DNA of 24,834 bases from an uncultured Collinsella sp. (GCA_902493615.1 CABUQK010000012.1:1-24834), one strand, 5' to 3'; positions 11,945 through 19,859 are shown, counted from the first letter of the stretch. Notes: a model not told the origin generated them from the letters alone. Made by a program: numbers and translations.

Positions 11945-13012
11945 ATGGCGCTTCCCATGGTTTATGGCGGTCCCGGTCGGTATGTTCAGGGGCCGGGTGA
12001 GCTCTCGCGTCAGGGCAGGTATTTGTCATGGTTGGGCTGTGCTGCCTATGTCCTGTTTGACCAGGGCACCGAGGATCGGCTGTGCAGGCAGATCGTCGAT
12101 GGGTTTCTGGATGAAGATCTAAGCGAGCCGTTCTTTAAGATTTACAACGGTCCGTGTACGGAAGATGCCGTTGTAAAAATGGCTAAGGAAGCCCGGGCCG
12201 AGTATTGCGACATGGTGGTGGGCATTGGCGGCGGCAAGATGCTCGATATCGCCAAGGCCGTTGCGTTTTATGCCGAGTTGCCGTTGTGCGTATGCCCCAC
12301 GGCGGCTTCGATGGACGGTCCGTGCAGCGCGATTTCGGTGCTGTATCACGAGGATGGGTCGTTCGACCGCTACCTGATGCTCGAGAAGAATCCAGACTTG
12401 GTCGTGGTCGATACCAACGTGGTCGCGGCGGCCCCGCTGCGTATGACGGTCGCTGGTATGGGCGATGCGCTGGCAACGTACTTCGAGGCGCGTTCGTGCG
12501 CCGCGGCGCACGGCGCCAACGAGCACGGTGGCGCGCCGGGGCACTTGGCTCTGGTCGCGGCTCGCGCCTGCTACGACACGCTCATGGAGTGCGGTGTCGC
12601 TGCCAAGCGCGATCTCAAAAAGGGCCGTACATCGCCGGCAGTTGAGCGCCTGATCGAGTGCAATATTCTGCTCTCGGGCGTCGGCTTTGAGGGCGGTGGC
12701 TTGGCGTTGGCGCATGCCATCGCCAACGGGTTGACGATTCTGCCCGAGTGCAGGGCTATGCACGGTGAGGCCGTGGCATTTGGCCTGGTGGTCCAGCTGC
12801 GCCTAGAGCGTGCGCCCGAGCTTGATCAGGTGCTCGAGTTTTGCCAGCGCGTTGGTCTGCCGACGACGCTCGAGGAGCTGGGTCTTGGCGAGATTTCCGA
12901 TGCCGATCTGCAGGGTGTTGCAAATGCGGTCTTTAGAAACGAGCGCAATATGGCTAACGAACAGGCCAAGGTGACCAAACAAAAGCTCGTGCAGCTCATG
13001 TGCGAGGCATAG
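11945..13012 (+). CDS. Glycerol-dehydrogenase paralogue (GldA family)
   Basis: The 355-residue protein aligns by eye with the upstream GldA over most of its length (YGGPGRYVQGPGEL; GIGGGKMLDIAKAVAFY; CPTAASMDGPCSAISVLY). It keeps the zinc site (D174 in GMGDALATYFEA, H257 in LAHAIANG, H273 in AMHGEAVAFG). It is shorter at the C-terminus and has clearly diverged, so it probably has another substrate or role rather than being a simple backup. ATG 11945 follows AAAGGGCGGA at about nine bases. It is separated from gldA by a terminator and a REP-like hairpin, so independent expression is likely. No promoter is clear. Confidence 0.88.
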   Translation: MALPMVYGGPGRYVQGPGELSRQGRYLSWLGCAAYVLFDQGTEDRLCRQIVDGFLDEDLSEPFFKIYNGPCTEDAVVKMAKEARAEYCDMVVGIGGGKMLDIAKAVAFYAELPLCVCPTAASMDGPCSAISVLYHEDGSFDRYLMLEKNPDLVVVDTNVVAAAPLRMTVAGMGDALATYFEARSCAAAHGANEHGGAPGHLALVAARACYDTLMECGVAAKRDLKKGRTSPAVERLIECNILLSGVGFEGGGLALAHAIANGLTILPECRAMHGEAVAFGLVVQLRLERAPELDQVLEFCQRVGLPTTLEELGLGEISDADLQGVANAVFRNERNMANEQAKVTKQKLVQLMCEA

Positions 13013-13163
13013 CTTGGCACTTGATTGACCTTGTGCAATCGAGGCGGCGATAGGCCATAGGCTATTTGCCCCAAAGGTGCACCGCGTGTAATTTGCCCAA
13101 GGCGTGGGCCGATAGCGTATCATTATCTCTTGCTTGTTTGCACTGCTCAGGGAGGGGCCGCGC

Positions 13164-14417
13164 ATGGCGCAGGAACACGATCTGTTTGATGACATTATCG
13201 AGATCAGCAAGGGTTTCGACTTTCTTAAAAACCCGCTTGGCGGTGTGACCGATGCGCTCGATCCGTCGGCGCCGCAGTGGAATCCTGCCGACTACAAGGA
13301 GCGCCCGCGCGGCAACACCATTCCGTGTCTGACCTGCAAAAACGAAAAGAGCGGCTGCACCGCGTGCATGGACGTGTGCCCGGTCAACGCTATCGAGGTC
13401 GAGGAAGACGCCATCGAGATCCTCGACTCCTGTCGCAAGTGCGGTCTGTGCGCCGCTGCCTGTCCGACCGAGGCGATCATCTCGCCGCGCCTGGCGCCCA
13501 AAAACCTGTATGACGATATCGTCTCTGCTGCTACGAGCCACGAGACCGCCTACGTCACCTGCACGCGCGCCCTCAAGCGCATGCCGCGCGAAAATGAGGT
13601 CGTCGTTGCCTGCGTGGGCGATATTACGGCAGAGACTTGGTTTTCGGTACTGGCCGACTATCCCAACGTGAGTGTGTACCTGCCGTTGGGCGTGTGCGAT
13701 AAATGCCGCAACACCGGCGGTGAGGACATTCTGGGCGAGGCCATTGCCACTGCCGAGGAGTGGGCTGGTACGGGCATGGGCCTGGAGGTCGACCCCAAGA
13801 GCCTCAAGTGCCATAAGCTTCGCGAGTACGAACGCAAGGAGTACATGGAAAAGATTGCCCGCACCACGGGCCTGACGGTGACCAAGCTCAATCCGGCGAC
13901 GGCGGCGCTGGCCTCGGTGACGCAAAAGCTCAAGGCCCATCGCCATCAGATTACCCAGCTGGAGCGCACGCTCAACACCATGTGCGGCACCACGACGACC
14001 AAGCGTCGCCGTTCGCTCACGCACGGGCGGCAGCTGGTGCTCTCGACACTGCAGAACCATCCCGAGCTTGCCCAGAACATGCAGGTGAGCACGCCGGAAT
14101 GCGATTTTGACAAGTGCACGTCGTGCGGCGAGTGCGTCAACGTGTGCCCCACGTTTGCCTGCGATTTGGTGGGAAGCGGTCGCTTTGCGCTGGAGTCCAC
14201 GTATTGCTTGGGCTGCGGTGCCTGCGTCAAGGTGTGCCCCGAGCATGCGCTCAAGTTGGTTGAGCATGACGCGTCCAATCTGGTCGTCGTCGATCCCGAA
14301 GCCGAGGAAAAGGCTGCCCAGAAGGCCAAGGCTCACGAAGAAGCTGAGAAGGTCAAGGCCGAGGCAAAGGCCAAGCTGGACAAGATGCTCGACCAGGTGG
14401 AAAAGCTCGCGGACTAG
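13164..14417 (+). CDS. Polyferredoxin with four 4Fe-4S cluster motifs
   Basis: The 417-residue cytoplasmic protein has two separated pairs of ferredoxin motifs. The N-terminal pair is C55/C58/C65/C68/C72 and C90-x2-C93-x2-C96-x3-C100-P. The C-terminal pair is C318-x2-C321-x2-C324-x3-C328-P and C348-x2-C351-x2-C354-x3-C358-P. Between them lies a domain with paired cysteines (C178 and C181 in GVCDKCRN) and a predicted coiled coil (LKAHRHQITQLERTL). The tail is lysine/glutamate-rich. I started at ATG 13164, seven bases after GGGAGGGG. It probably carries electrons for a redox enzyme encoded elsewhere, and the partner is not visible. The long middle domain makes it more than a simple ferredoxin. 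Confidence 0.85.
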   Translation: MAQEHDLFDDIIEISKGFDFLKNPLGGVTDALDPSAPQWNPADYKERPRGNTIPCLTCKNEKSGCTACMDVCPVNAIEVEEDAIEILDSCRKCGLCAAACPTEAIISPRLAPKNLYDDIVSAATSHETAYVTCTRALKRMPRENEVVVACVGDITAETWFSVLADYPNVSVYLPLGVCDKCRNTGGEDILGEAIATAEEWAGTGMGLEVDPKSLKCHKLREYERKEYMEKIARTTGLTVTKLNPATAALASVTQKLKAHRHQITQLERTLNTMCGTTTTKRRRSLTHGRQLVLSTLQNHPELAQNMQVSTPECDFDKCTSCGECVNVCPTFACDLVGSGRFALESTYCLGCGACVKVCPEHALKLVEHDASNLVVVDPEAEEKAAQKAKAHEEAEKVKAEAKAKLDKMLDQVEKLAD

Positions 14418-14436
14418 CTAAAAGAGCGTACATGAT

Positions 14437-14467
14437 GGCCGGTGGGACAGGTGCTGCCCCGCCGGCC
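14437..14467 (+). repeat. GC-rich inverted repeat after the polyferredoxin gene
   Basis: GGCCGGTGGG (14437-14446) pairs with CCCGCCGGCC (14458-14467), with one G-T pair. It lies 20 bases past the stop codon. A run of A rather than T follows on the plus strand, so termination would have to be Rho-dependent or work together with the next stem. Its loop GGTGGGACAGG loosely echoes the CAGG loops of the REP-like hairpins. Confidence 0.55.
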
Positions 14468-14472
14468 AAAAA

Positions 14473-14539
14473 AGTTGCGGTGGAATAGTTCCTGTTTTGC
14501 CCTTAAGCTGGCCATCCTAGGAACTATTCCACCGCAACT
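14473..14539 (-). terminator. 21-bp perfect inverted repeat between convergent genes; terminator for the regulator transcript
   Basis: The left arm (14473-14493, beginning AGTTGCGGTGG) and right arm (14519-14539) are perfect complements over 21 bp with a 25-base loop. On the minus strand the stem is followed by TTTTTT, so it can end the GntR-gene transcript, whose stop is 10 bases away. The length and perfection exceed what a terminator needs and suggest a dispersed intergenic repeat. Confidence 0.75.
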
Positions 14540-14548
14540 AATAGATGG

Positions 14549-15304
14549 TTAGCCCATGCTGCTCTGATGGGTCTCGCTGCCGTTATTGCGGCGGGTGACC
14601 GTTTCGTGGAGTAAAAAGAAGCTGGGAACCTGCTTTGTCTCGGTGTATTCCATAAGGATGCCGTCGGCGTTGTAGGTCTGTCCGCGTATAACGGCGAGTG
14701 CGTTAAAGTCGTCGAGATCGAGCACGCGCGCATCTTCGGGCGTGGGATGCTCAATCGTTACATCGCGTTTGCTCGTGGCAATCTTAATGCCAAGATCTTC
14801 TTCGAGGTAACGATAAATCGAATCGTTGACAATCTCGGGTGTCAGTCCCGGTACCTGTGAGCTTAGGTAATAGGAGTCGTCAGAGCACACGGCATGTCCG
14901 TTTGCATAACGGATGCGTTTGGCGCGCGTGAGCTCGCAGCCTTCGGGAAACCCGGTAATCCTGGAGAGTGCCTTGCTACAGACGAGGAGCTCAAAGACAG
15001 TGGTAACCGTTTTGAGCTCAAAGCCTCGGCTGACTGCGATTTCCTTAAAGGTCTCGAGTCCGCCGCCGCCACGACTCGTCTCGTCACTGATGTTGCGAAT
15101 GACGCGCATGCCTTTGCCTTGCTGGGGGAGCACGTAACCATCTGCCGCAAGCATCGAGATGGCGCGACGGACCGTCATGCGCGAACAGCCAAACAGTTGC
15201 GTGAGTTCAGTCTCCGAAGGCAGATAGCTTAGATAGGCGTATGTGCCGTCGTCAATCGACTGCTTCACGTTGTCATAAATGGTTTGGAAGATGGCTCGCG
15301 CCAT
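14549..15304 (-). CDS. GntR-family (HutC/UTRA) transcription regulator of the alpha-glucoside locus
   Basis: The 251-residue protein has an N-terminal winged helix (LPSETELTQLFGCSRMTVRR at 28-47, then AISMLAADGYVLPQQGKG). A UTRA effector domain follows at about 85-235, including CELTRAKRIRYANG and ALAVIRGQTYNADGILMEY. It belongs to the TreR/GmuR-like group that senses phosphorylated sugars. ATG 15304 follows AGGAG by 6 bases. It lies 65 bases downstream of the zinc dehydrogenase in the same direction and is probably co-transcribed with it. It is the natural candidate to bind the TTGTCTAGACAA-like sites over both divergent promoters. The effector is probably the imported sugar phosphate, an inference. 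Confidence 0.9.
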   Translation of the reverse strand: MARAIFQTIYDNVKQSIDDGTYAYLSYLPSETELTQLFGCSRMTVRRAISMLAADGYVLPQQGKGMRVIRNISDETSRGGGGLETFKEIAVSRGFELKTVTTVFELLVCSKALSRITGFPEGCELTRAKRIRYANGHAVCSDDSYYLSSQVPGLTPEIVNDSIYRYLEEDLGIKIATSKRDVTIEHPTPEDARVLDLDDFNALAVIRGQTYNADGILMEYTETKQVPSFFLLHETVTRRNNGSETHQSSMG

Positions 15305-15324
15305 GACGGTCTCCTAGAGCTGAG

Positions 15325-15356
15325 TGCGCGAGCGGTGGATGAGGACTGCTCGCGCA
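15325..15356 (-). other. Intercistronic hairpin between zinc dehydrogenase and regulator genes
   Basis: TGCGCGAGC (15325-15333) and GCTCGCGCA (15348-15356) form a perfect 9-bp stem with a 14-base loop and no T run. It may protect the upstream message or lower regulator expression relative to the dehydrogenase. Confidence 0.55.
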
Positions 15357-15369
15357 GGTGTCGATCGAT

Positions 15370-16395
15370 TTACTTGCTGGGGTCGATTATATATTTACCC
15401 ATGGCACGCAGAGCTGGGTCTGACAGGATGGCGCCGAGTTCGTCGAGGGAAGCCACCTTGGCGACCATCGAGGATACGTCGAGCCTGCCAGAGTCGATGA
15501 GCTCGAGCGCGCGACGCTGCGTATAAGGGTTGATGTAGGACGAGGTAAGCACGAGCTCCTTCTGGAAGACCTCGAAGGGCTTGACGGTGATTGTCTCATC
15601 GGGCTTGGTGAGGCCGAACATCATGACCGTAGCCTTGTGGCCGGCGATCTGGATGGCCTGCTCGATGGTGACGGGTTTGCCAACACACTCGATAACGACA
15701 TCGACGTTGCCGACGCCCTCCTGCTTCAGGCGGGCCGGGACGTCCTCGTGGATGGAATCAATTGCCAGGTCGGCGCCGAGTTTGAGCGCAACCTCGCGCT
15801 TGCCTTCGACAGGCTCGAGCAAGACAACCTTGGTGGCGCCGGCGTTTTTAGCAAGCTGCATCATGAGCAGACCGATCATGCCACCGCCGATAACAACAAC
15901 TGTGCTGCCGGGCTTGATGTTGCACATATCGATGCCGTGCAGGCAGCAGGCGACGGGCTCGGTCATAGCACCCTGCTCAAAGCTGGTGTGATCGCCCAAC
16001 TTGTAGACTTGCTGCATATCGACGGAGCAGTACTCGGCAAAGCCGCCGTTAACGGTGGTGCCGTAACCGGTCATATGCTCGCAGTAGTGGTTGATTCCGT
16101 CGCGGCAGGGTTCGCAGCAGCCGCAGGGATGGTTTGGGTCGATGCACACGCGATCGCCCGGTTTAAAGCCAGCGACGTCGCTGCCCACGGCCTCGACAAC
16201 GCCCGCAAACTCATGACCAAGGATCGTGGGCGGGGTAACGTCGGCCGCGCCCTTGTCGCCTTCATAGATATGCACGTCGGTGCCGCAGACGCCGCAAGCT
16301 TTGACGTTGATCAGAACGTCGCGCTTGCCCACGGCCGGCTTTGCCGATTCCTCGACTCTGAGGTCGTGCTTTCCATAGAAGACCGCGCTTTTCAT
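15370..16395 (-). CDS. Zinc-dependent medium-chain dehydrogenase (sorbitol/threonine dehydrogenase type)
   Basis: The 341-residue enzyme has catalytic zinc ligands C37 (ACGVCGTD), H61-E62 (GHEF) and E146 (TEPVAC). It has a structural zinc site C91, C94, C97, C105 (CGCCEPCRDG...C) and a Rossmann motif IGGGMIGLL at 169-177. An acidic residue (E194 in VVLLEP) after the second strand fits NAD(H) preference. Family members oxidise polyols, threonine or similar secondary alcohols, and the substrate is not readable from sequence. ATG 16395 follows AAGGAG. It is divergent from the PTS/GH4 operon and shares its operators, so its substrate should be related to the imported sugar. Confidence 0.9.
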   Translation of the reverse strand: MKSAVFYGKHDLRVEESAKPAVGKRDVLINVKACGVCGTDVHIYEGDKGAADVTPPTILGHEFAGVVEAVGSDVAGFKPGDRVCIDPNHPCGCCEPCRDGINHYCEHMTGYGTTVNGGFAEYCSVDMQQVYKLGDHTSFEQGAMTEPVACCLHGIDMCNIKPGSTVVVIGGGMIGLLMMQLAKNAGATKVVLLEPVEGKREVALKLGADLAIDSIHEDVPARLKQEGVGNVDVVIECVGKPVTIEQAIQIAGHKATVMMFGLTKPDETITVKPFEVFQKELVLTSSYINPYTQRRALELIDSGRLDVSSMVAKVASLDELGAILSDPALRAMGKYIIDPSK

Positions 16396-16431
16396 GGTGA
16401 CTCCTTAACGTGGCGGTGAATATTGTAATGA

Positions 16432-16460
16432 AGTATAGGCATGTCTACAGGTATAGACAA
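16432..16460 (-). promoter_or_regulatory. Promoter of the zinc dehydrogenase-gntR operon
   Basis: On the minus strand TTGTCT (16460-16455) and TATACT (16437-16432) are 17 bases apart, close to the sigma-A consensus. The -35 is part of a TTGTCTA operator word, so the regulator would occlude it. Confidence 0.75.
16449..16460. promoter_or_regulatory. Regulator operator site 1
   Basis: AGGTATAGACAA (minus strand TTGTCTATACCT) shares its TTGTCTA half with two other sites. An extra TGTCTA half-site lies at 16442-16447 and forms a TGTCTA-N6-TAGACA inverted repeat with it. It overlaps the -35 of the dehydrogenase promoter. Confidence 0.65.
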
Positions 16461-16462
16461 GC

Positions 16463-16474
16463 ACATCTAGACAA
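16463..16474. promoter_or_regulatory. Regulator operator site 2
   Basis: ACATCTAGACAA contains the TCTAGACAA core and is in the same style as site 3 in opposite orientation (CATCTAGACAAGTTG here against CAACTTGTCTAGATA there). It is 14 bases centre to centre from site 1. Confidence 0.65.
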
Positions 16475-16586
16475 GTTGAAAAAAATATATTTTGCGGCCA
16501 TAAGCTATGTTAGATTTAGCAGGGCAAAATACTGGACTTATACCGTTTACGGCCAATAATCGACCGCTGACCGAACATAGAAACCG

Positions 16587-16615
16587 TATCAACTTGTCTA
16601 GATAAGTGATATGAT
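16587..16615 (+). promoter_or_regulatory. Promoter of the PTS-GH4 operon
   Basis: TATGAT (16610-16615) is preceded by TGA, giving an extended -10. The -35 (TATCAA, 17 bases upstream) is weak. The transcript would carry a leader of about 130 bases, including a CTGCGGT/ACCGCAG stem (16690-16696 with 16713-16719). Operator site 3 lies between -35 and -10. Confidence 0.6.
16594..16605. promoter_or_regulatory. Regulator operator site 3
   Basis: TTGTCTAGATAA is one base from the perfect palindrome TTGTCTAGACAA. It fits the HutC-subfamily GntR operator pattern and sits inside the PTS promoter spacer, ideal for repression. Confidence 0.7.
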
Positions 16616-16752
16616 AAAAATGGAAGCGCAAGAAGCCGGGGACACGGGCCCACCCGTCCAATTGCACGAGGTACACGCAAACGGCGCGTCTGCGGTCTCG
16701 AGTGAAGCCAAAACCGCAGTCGCTCCGAATGAAGAGAGGGGGATTCCCCGTC

Positions 16753-18360
16753 ATGATGCAAAAGATACAACGTTTCGGCGGTGCAATGTACACGCCTGCA
16801 ATTCTTTTCGCATTTTCCGGAATTGTCGTTGGCCTGGGTACGTTGTTTACCACCGAGGCGATCTTTGGCGAGATGGCCACAGCGGGTCATCTTTGGTTTG
16901 ATTGCTGGAATGTGCTGCTCCAGGGTGGTTGGACGCTCTTTAACCAGATGCCGTTGCTGTTTTGCGTAGCGTTGCCAATCTCGCTCGCGAACAAGCAGAA
17001 CGCTCGCTGCTGCATGGAGGCTTTGGCCATCTACCTTACCTTCAACTACTTTGTAAGCACAATCTTGGGGCAGTGGGGCCCTGTCTTTGGGGTCGACTAC
17101 TCTGTCGAGGCGGGCAGCGGTACTGGTCTTGCCACTATCGCAAGCATCAAAACGCTTGATATGGGCATCATGGGCGCGCTTATCATTTCTGGTATCGCCA
17201 CGATGCTTCACAACAAGTACTTCGACACCGAACTCCCTGAGTGGCTGGGCGTGTTCTCGGGCTCCGTGTTCATCTATATGATCGGTTTCTTCGTTATGGT
17301 TCCGGTCGCTCTTATCGCCTGCCTGGTGTGGCCGCATGTTCAGGCTGCTATCTCCGCCTTCCAGGGATTCATCCTTTCCGCCGGTACGTTTGGCGTGGGC
17401 GTCTTTGCTTTCTTCGAGCGCGTGTTGATCCCTACAGGCCTGCACCACTTTATCTATACGCCGTTCTATTATGACAACGCGGCGGTCAACGGCGGCATCT
17501 TTGCTGCTTGGGCCAACATCCTGCCCCAACTGGCTGCCGATCCGAGCATTGCTCTTAAGGATGCCGCACCCTGGGCTGCCTATACCTGCCCTGGTTGGAC
17601 TAAAGTCTTCGGCTCGCTTGGCGTCGCCATTGCGTTTTATATGACCGCCAAACCCGAGCGCAAGCAGCGCGTCAAGGCTCTGCTCATTCCCGTCACCCTT
17701 ACCGCTATGCTTTGCGGTATTACCGAGCCGCTTGACTTCACCTTCCTGTTCATCGCGCCCGGCCTGTTCGTCGTCCACTGCGTGCTCGGAGCGCTTGGCT
17801 GCATGGCTCAAAACCTCTTTGGCGTCGTTGGCATTTTCGACGGCGGCATCATCTCGATGCTCTCGTGGGACTGGCTGCCCCTTTGGGCCGCACACGGTCT
17901 GCAGTACGCCATCTCCATCCTTGTCGGTCTGTGCTTTACCGCTCTTTGGGTCGTGGTCTTCCGTTTCCTGATCGTCAAGTTCGACTTTAAGACTCCCGGT
18001 CGCGAGGATGATGATGTTGAGGTCGAGCTCAAGTCCAAGGCCGACTACAAGCAAAAGCAGAGCGGTGCTGCTGGCAAATCGGTCGCCCAGAGTAAAGATG
18101 ATGAGCGCTTGGTGCTTGCCGAGAACATCCTCGATCTGCTCGGTGGCACGGATAACATCATCGATGTAACTAACTGCGCTACCCGTCTGCGCGTTAACGT
18201 CAAGGACAAGAGCGTCGTTGCGCCCGAGGCTTCCTTCAAGGCGATCGGTACGCATGGTTTGGTGGTCCAAGGTCAGTCAATCCAGGTCATCATCGGCCTT
18301 ACCGTCCCGCAGGTTCGTGAGAAGTTCGAGAGCCTTCTGAAGTTCGAGAGTCTTCTGTAA
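16753..18360 (+). CDS. glvC: PTS alpha-glucoside-specific EIICB permease
   Basis: The 535-residue membrane protein imports and phosphorylates an alpha-glucoside. Residues 1-410 are the EIIC channel, with about ten hydrophobic segments and the sugar-site motif GITEPLDFTFLF (322-333). A charged linker (412-452) leads to EIIB at 453-525, with phospho-cysteine C475 in VTNCATRLRV. No EIIA domain is present, so a shared EIIA such as Crr must donate phosphate. I chose ATG 16753 after AGAGGGGG. The following ATG at 16756 is equally possible. The pairing with a GH4 6-phospho-alpha-glucosidase points to maltose-type or sucrose-isomer substrates. The extreme C-terminus is an 18-bp tandem duplication giving FESLLKFESLL. 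Confidence 0.9.
   Translation: MMQKIQRFGGAMYTPAILFAFSGIVVGLGTLFTTEAIFGEMATAGHLWFDCWNVLLQGGWTLFNQMPLLFCVALPISLANKQNARCCMEALAIYLTFNYFVSTILGQWGPVFGVDYSVEAGSGTGLATIASIKTLDMGIMGALIISGIATMLHNKYFDTELPEWLGVFSGSVFIYMIGFFVMVPVALIACLVWPHVQAAISAFQGFILSAGTFGVGVFAFFERVLIPTGLHHFIYTPFYYDNAAVNGGIFAAWANILPQLAADPSIALKDAAPWAAYTCPGWTKVFGSLGVAIAFYMTAKPERKQRVKALLIPVTLTAMLCGITEPLDFTFLFIAPGLFVVHCVLGALGCMAQNLFGVVGIFDGGIISMLSWDWLPLWAAHGLQYAISILVGLCFTALWVVVFRFLIVKFDFKTPGREDDDVEVELKSKADYKQKQSGAAGKSVAQSKDDERLVLAENILDLLGGTDNIIDVTNCATRLRVNVKDKSVVAPEASFKAIGTHGLVVQGQSIQVIIGLTVPQVREKFESLLKFESLL
18322..18357 (+). repeat. 18-bp tandem duplication at the 3' end of the EIICB gene
   Basis: AAGTTCGAGAGCCTTCTG at 18322-18339 is followed directly by a copy with one C-to-T change at 18340-18357. 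The result is a repeated KFESLL at the C-terminus just before the stop codon. Confidence 0.9.
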
Positions 18361-18378
18361 ACCATCGTCCATCGAAAC

Positions 18379-18418
18379 AATCGGCCTTGCAGAGCCGGTA
18401 TGCACCGCAAGGCCGATT
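18379..18418 (+). other. Intercistronic hairpin between EIICB and GH4 genes
   Basis: AATCGGCCTTGC (18379-18390) pairs perfectly with GCAAGGCCGATT (18407-18418). No T run follows, so it probably stabilises the EIICB message or tunes the ratio of the two products rather than ending transcription. Confidence 0.65.
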
Positions 18419-18515
18419 CTGGAGATAAAAAACTCCACTTCTAGGTAACAATTCCAAACCGTACAGGCCGCGTGCGGGGATGGATTGAGCAAGCGGCCAG
18501 AATGAGGAGGACATC

Positions 18516-19859
18516 ATGTCCAAGAAAAACTATGCCGTGACCATTGCCGGCGGTGGCTCTACCTTCACTCCGGGCATCGCTCTGATGCTGCTTGAGGAGC
18601 GCGACCGCTTCCCGGTCAACAAGGTGACCTTCTACGACAACAACGCCGAGCGCCAGGAGACCGTGGCCAAGGCCTGCGAGATCTACTTCCACGAGAACGC
18701 CCCCGAGGTTGAGTTCAACTACACCACCGACCCCGAGACCGCTTTTACCGGTACTGACTTCGTTCTCGCTCACATCCGCGTCGGCCTGTACGCCATGCGT
18801 GAGCTCGACGAGAAGATTCCTCTCAAGTACGGCTGCGTTGGTCAAGAGACCTGCGGTGCCGGCGGTATCGCCTACGGCATGCGCTCCATCGGCGGCGTCA
18901 TCGAGATCCTGGACTACATGGAGAAGTACAGCCCCAACGCCTGGATGCTCAACTACTCCAACCCCGCGGCTATTGTCGCAGAGGCTTGCCGCGTGCTGCG
19001 CCCCAACAGCCGCATCATCAACATCTGCGACATGCCGATCGACCTCATGGATAAGATGAGCCGTATGTGCGGCATCAAGGATCGTCGCGAGCTGCAGTAC
19101 AGCTACTACGGCCTCAACCACTTTGGTTGGTGGAGCAAGATCTACGACAAGGAGGGTAACGACCTCATGCCGCAGATCAAGGAGCACATGGCAAAGAACG
19201 GCTACTTGGACGGCATTGAGCACGAGGCCGGTAAGGAGCAGCACGTCGAGGAGAGCTGGATTCACACCTTCGGCAAGGCCAAGGATGTCTATGCTGTCGA
19301 TCCCGAGACGATTCCCAACACCTACCTCAAGTACTACCTGTACCCGGACTATGTTGTCGAGACGTCTGACCCCAACTACACTCGCGCCAATGAGGTTATG
19401 GACGGCCGCGAGAAGAAGATCTTTGGCGCTTGCCGCGACATCATCGCCAAGGGTACTGCCAAGGACGGCGGCTTTGAGCCCGACGTACACGCCAACTACA
19501 TCGTCGACCTTGCCTGCGCGCTGGCCGAGAACACGCTCGAGCGCTTCCTGCTGATCGTCCCCAACGATGGTGCTGTGCCCAACTTCGACCCGACGGCCAT
19601 GGTCGAGGTGCCTTGCATCGTCGGTTCCAACGGCTTTGAGAAGATCTGCCAGGGCCCGATCCCGCAGTTCCAGAAGGGCCTGATGGAGCAGCAGGTTTCC
19701 GTTGAGAAGCTCGTTGTCCAGGCTTGGGTCGAGGGCAGCTATCAGAAGCTCTGGCAGGCGCTCACGCTCTCCAAGACCATTCCTTCGGCAAGCGTTGCTA
19801 AGCAGATCCTGGACGAGCTCATCGAGGCCAACAAGGATTTCTGGCCCGAGCTTAAGTAA
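18516..19859 (+). CDS. glvA: GH4 6-phospho-alpha-glucosidase
   Basis: GH4 enzymes hydrolyse phospho-glucosides by a redox mechanism that needs NAD+ and Mn2+. The 447-residue protein has the nucleotide motif IAGGGSTFTPG (10-20), SNPAAIVAEA (148-157), and the metal and catalytic residues C171, D172 (NICDMP) and H202 (GLNHFGWW). These residues fall at the same numbers as in Bacillus GlvA. C171-D172-M-P fits the alpha-glucosidase branch of the family. ATG 18516 follows GAGGAGG. It would split the sugar phosphate delivered by the upstream EIICB into glucose 6-phosphate and a second moiety. It is the last gene of the operon. Confidence 0.92.
   Translation: MSKKNYAVTIAGGGSTFTPGIALMLLEERDRFPVNKVTFYDNNAERQETVAKACEIYFHENAPEVEFNYTTDPETAFTGTDFVLAHIRVGLYAMRELDEKIPLKYGCVGQETCGAGGIAYGMRSIGGVIEILDYMEKYSPNAWMLNYSNPAAIVAEACRVLRPNSRIINICDMPIDLMDKMSRMCGIKDRRELQYSYYGLNHFGWWSKIYDKEGNDLMPQIKEHMAKNGYLDGIEHEAGKEQHVEESWIHTFGKAKDVYAVDPETIPNTYLKYYLYPDYVVETSDPNYTRANEVMDGREKKIFGACRDIIAKGTAKDGGFEPDVHANYIVDLACALAENTLERFLLIVPNDGAVPNFDPTAMVEVPCIVGSNGFEKICQGPIPQFQKGLMEQQVSVEKLVVQAWVEGSYQKLWQALTLSKTIPSASVAKQILDELIEANKDFWPELK

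Noticed and set aside
16516..18270. Long open frame of 584 codons on the minus strand opposite the EIICB gene
   Set aside because: It is antisense to a clearly functional permease, has no ribosome binding site, and its product is low-complexity and charged, as expected from the mirror of GC-rich codons.
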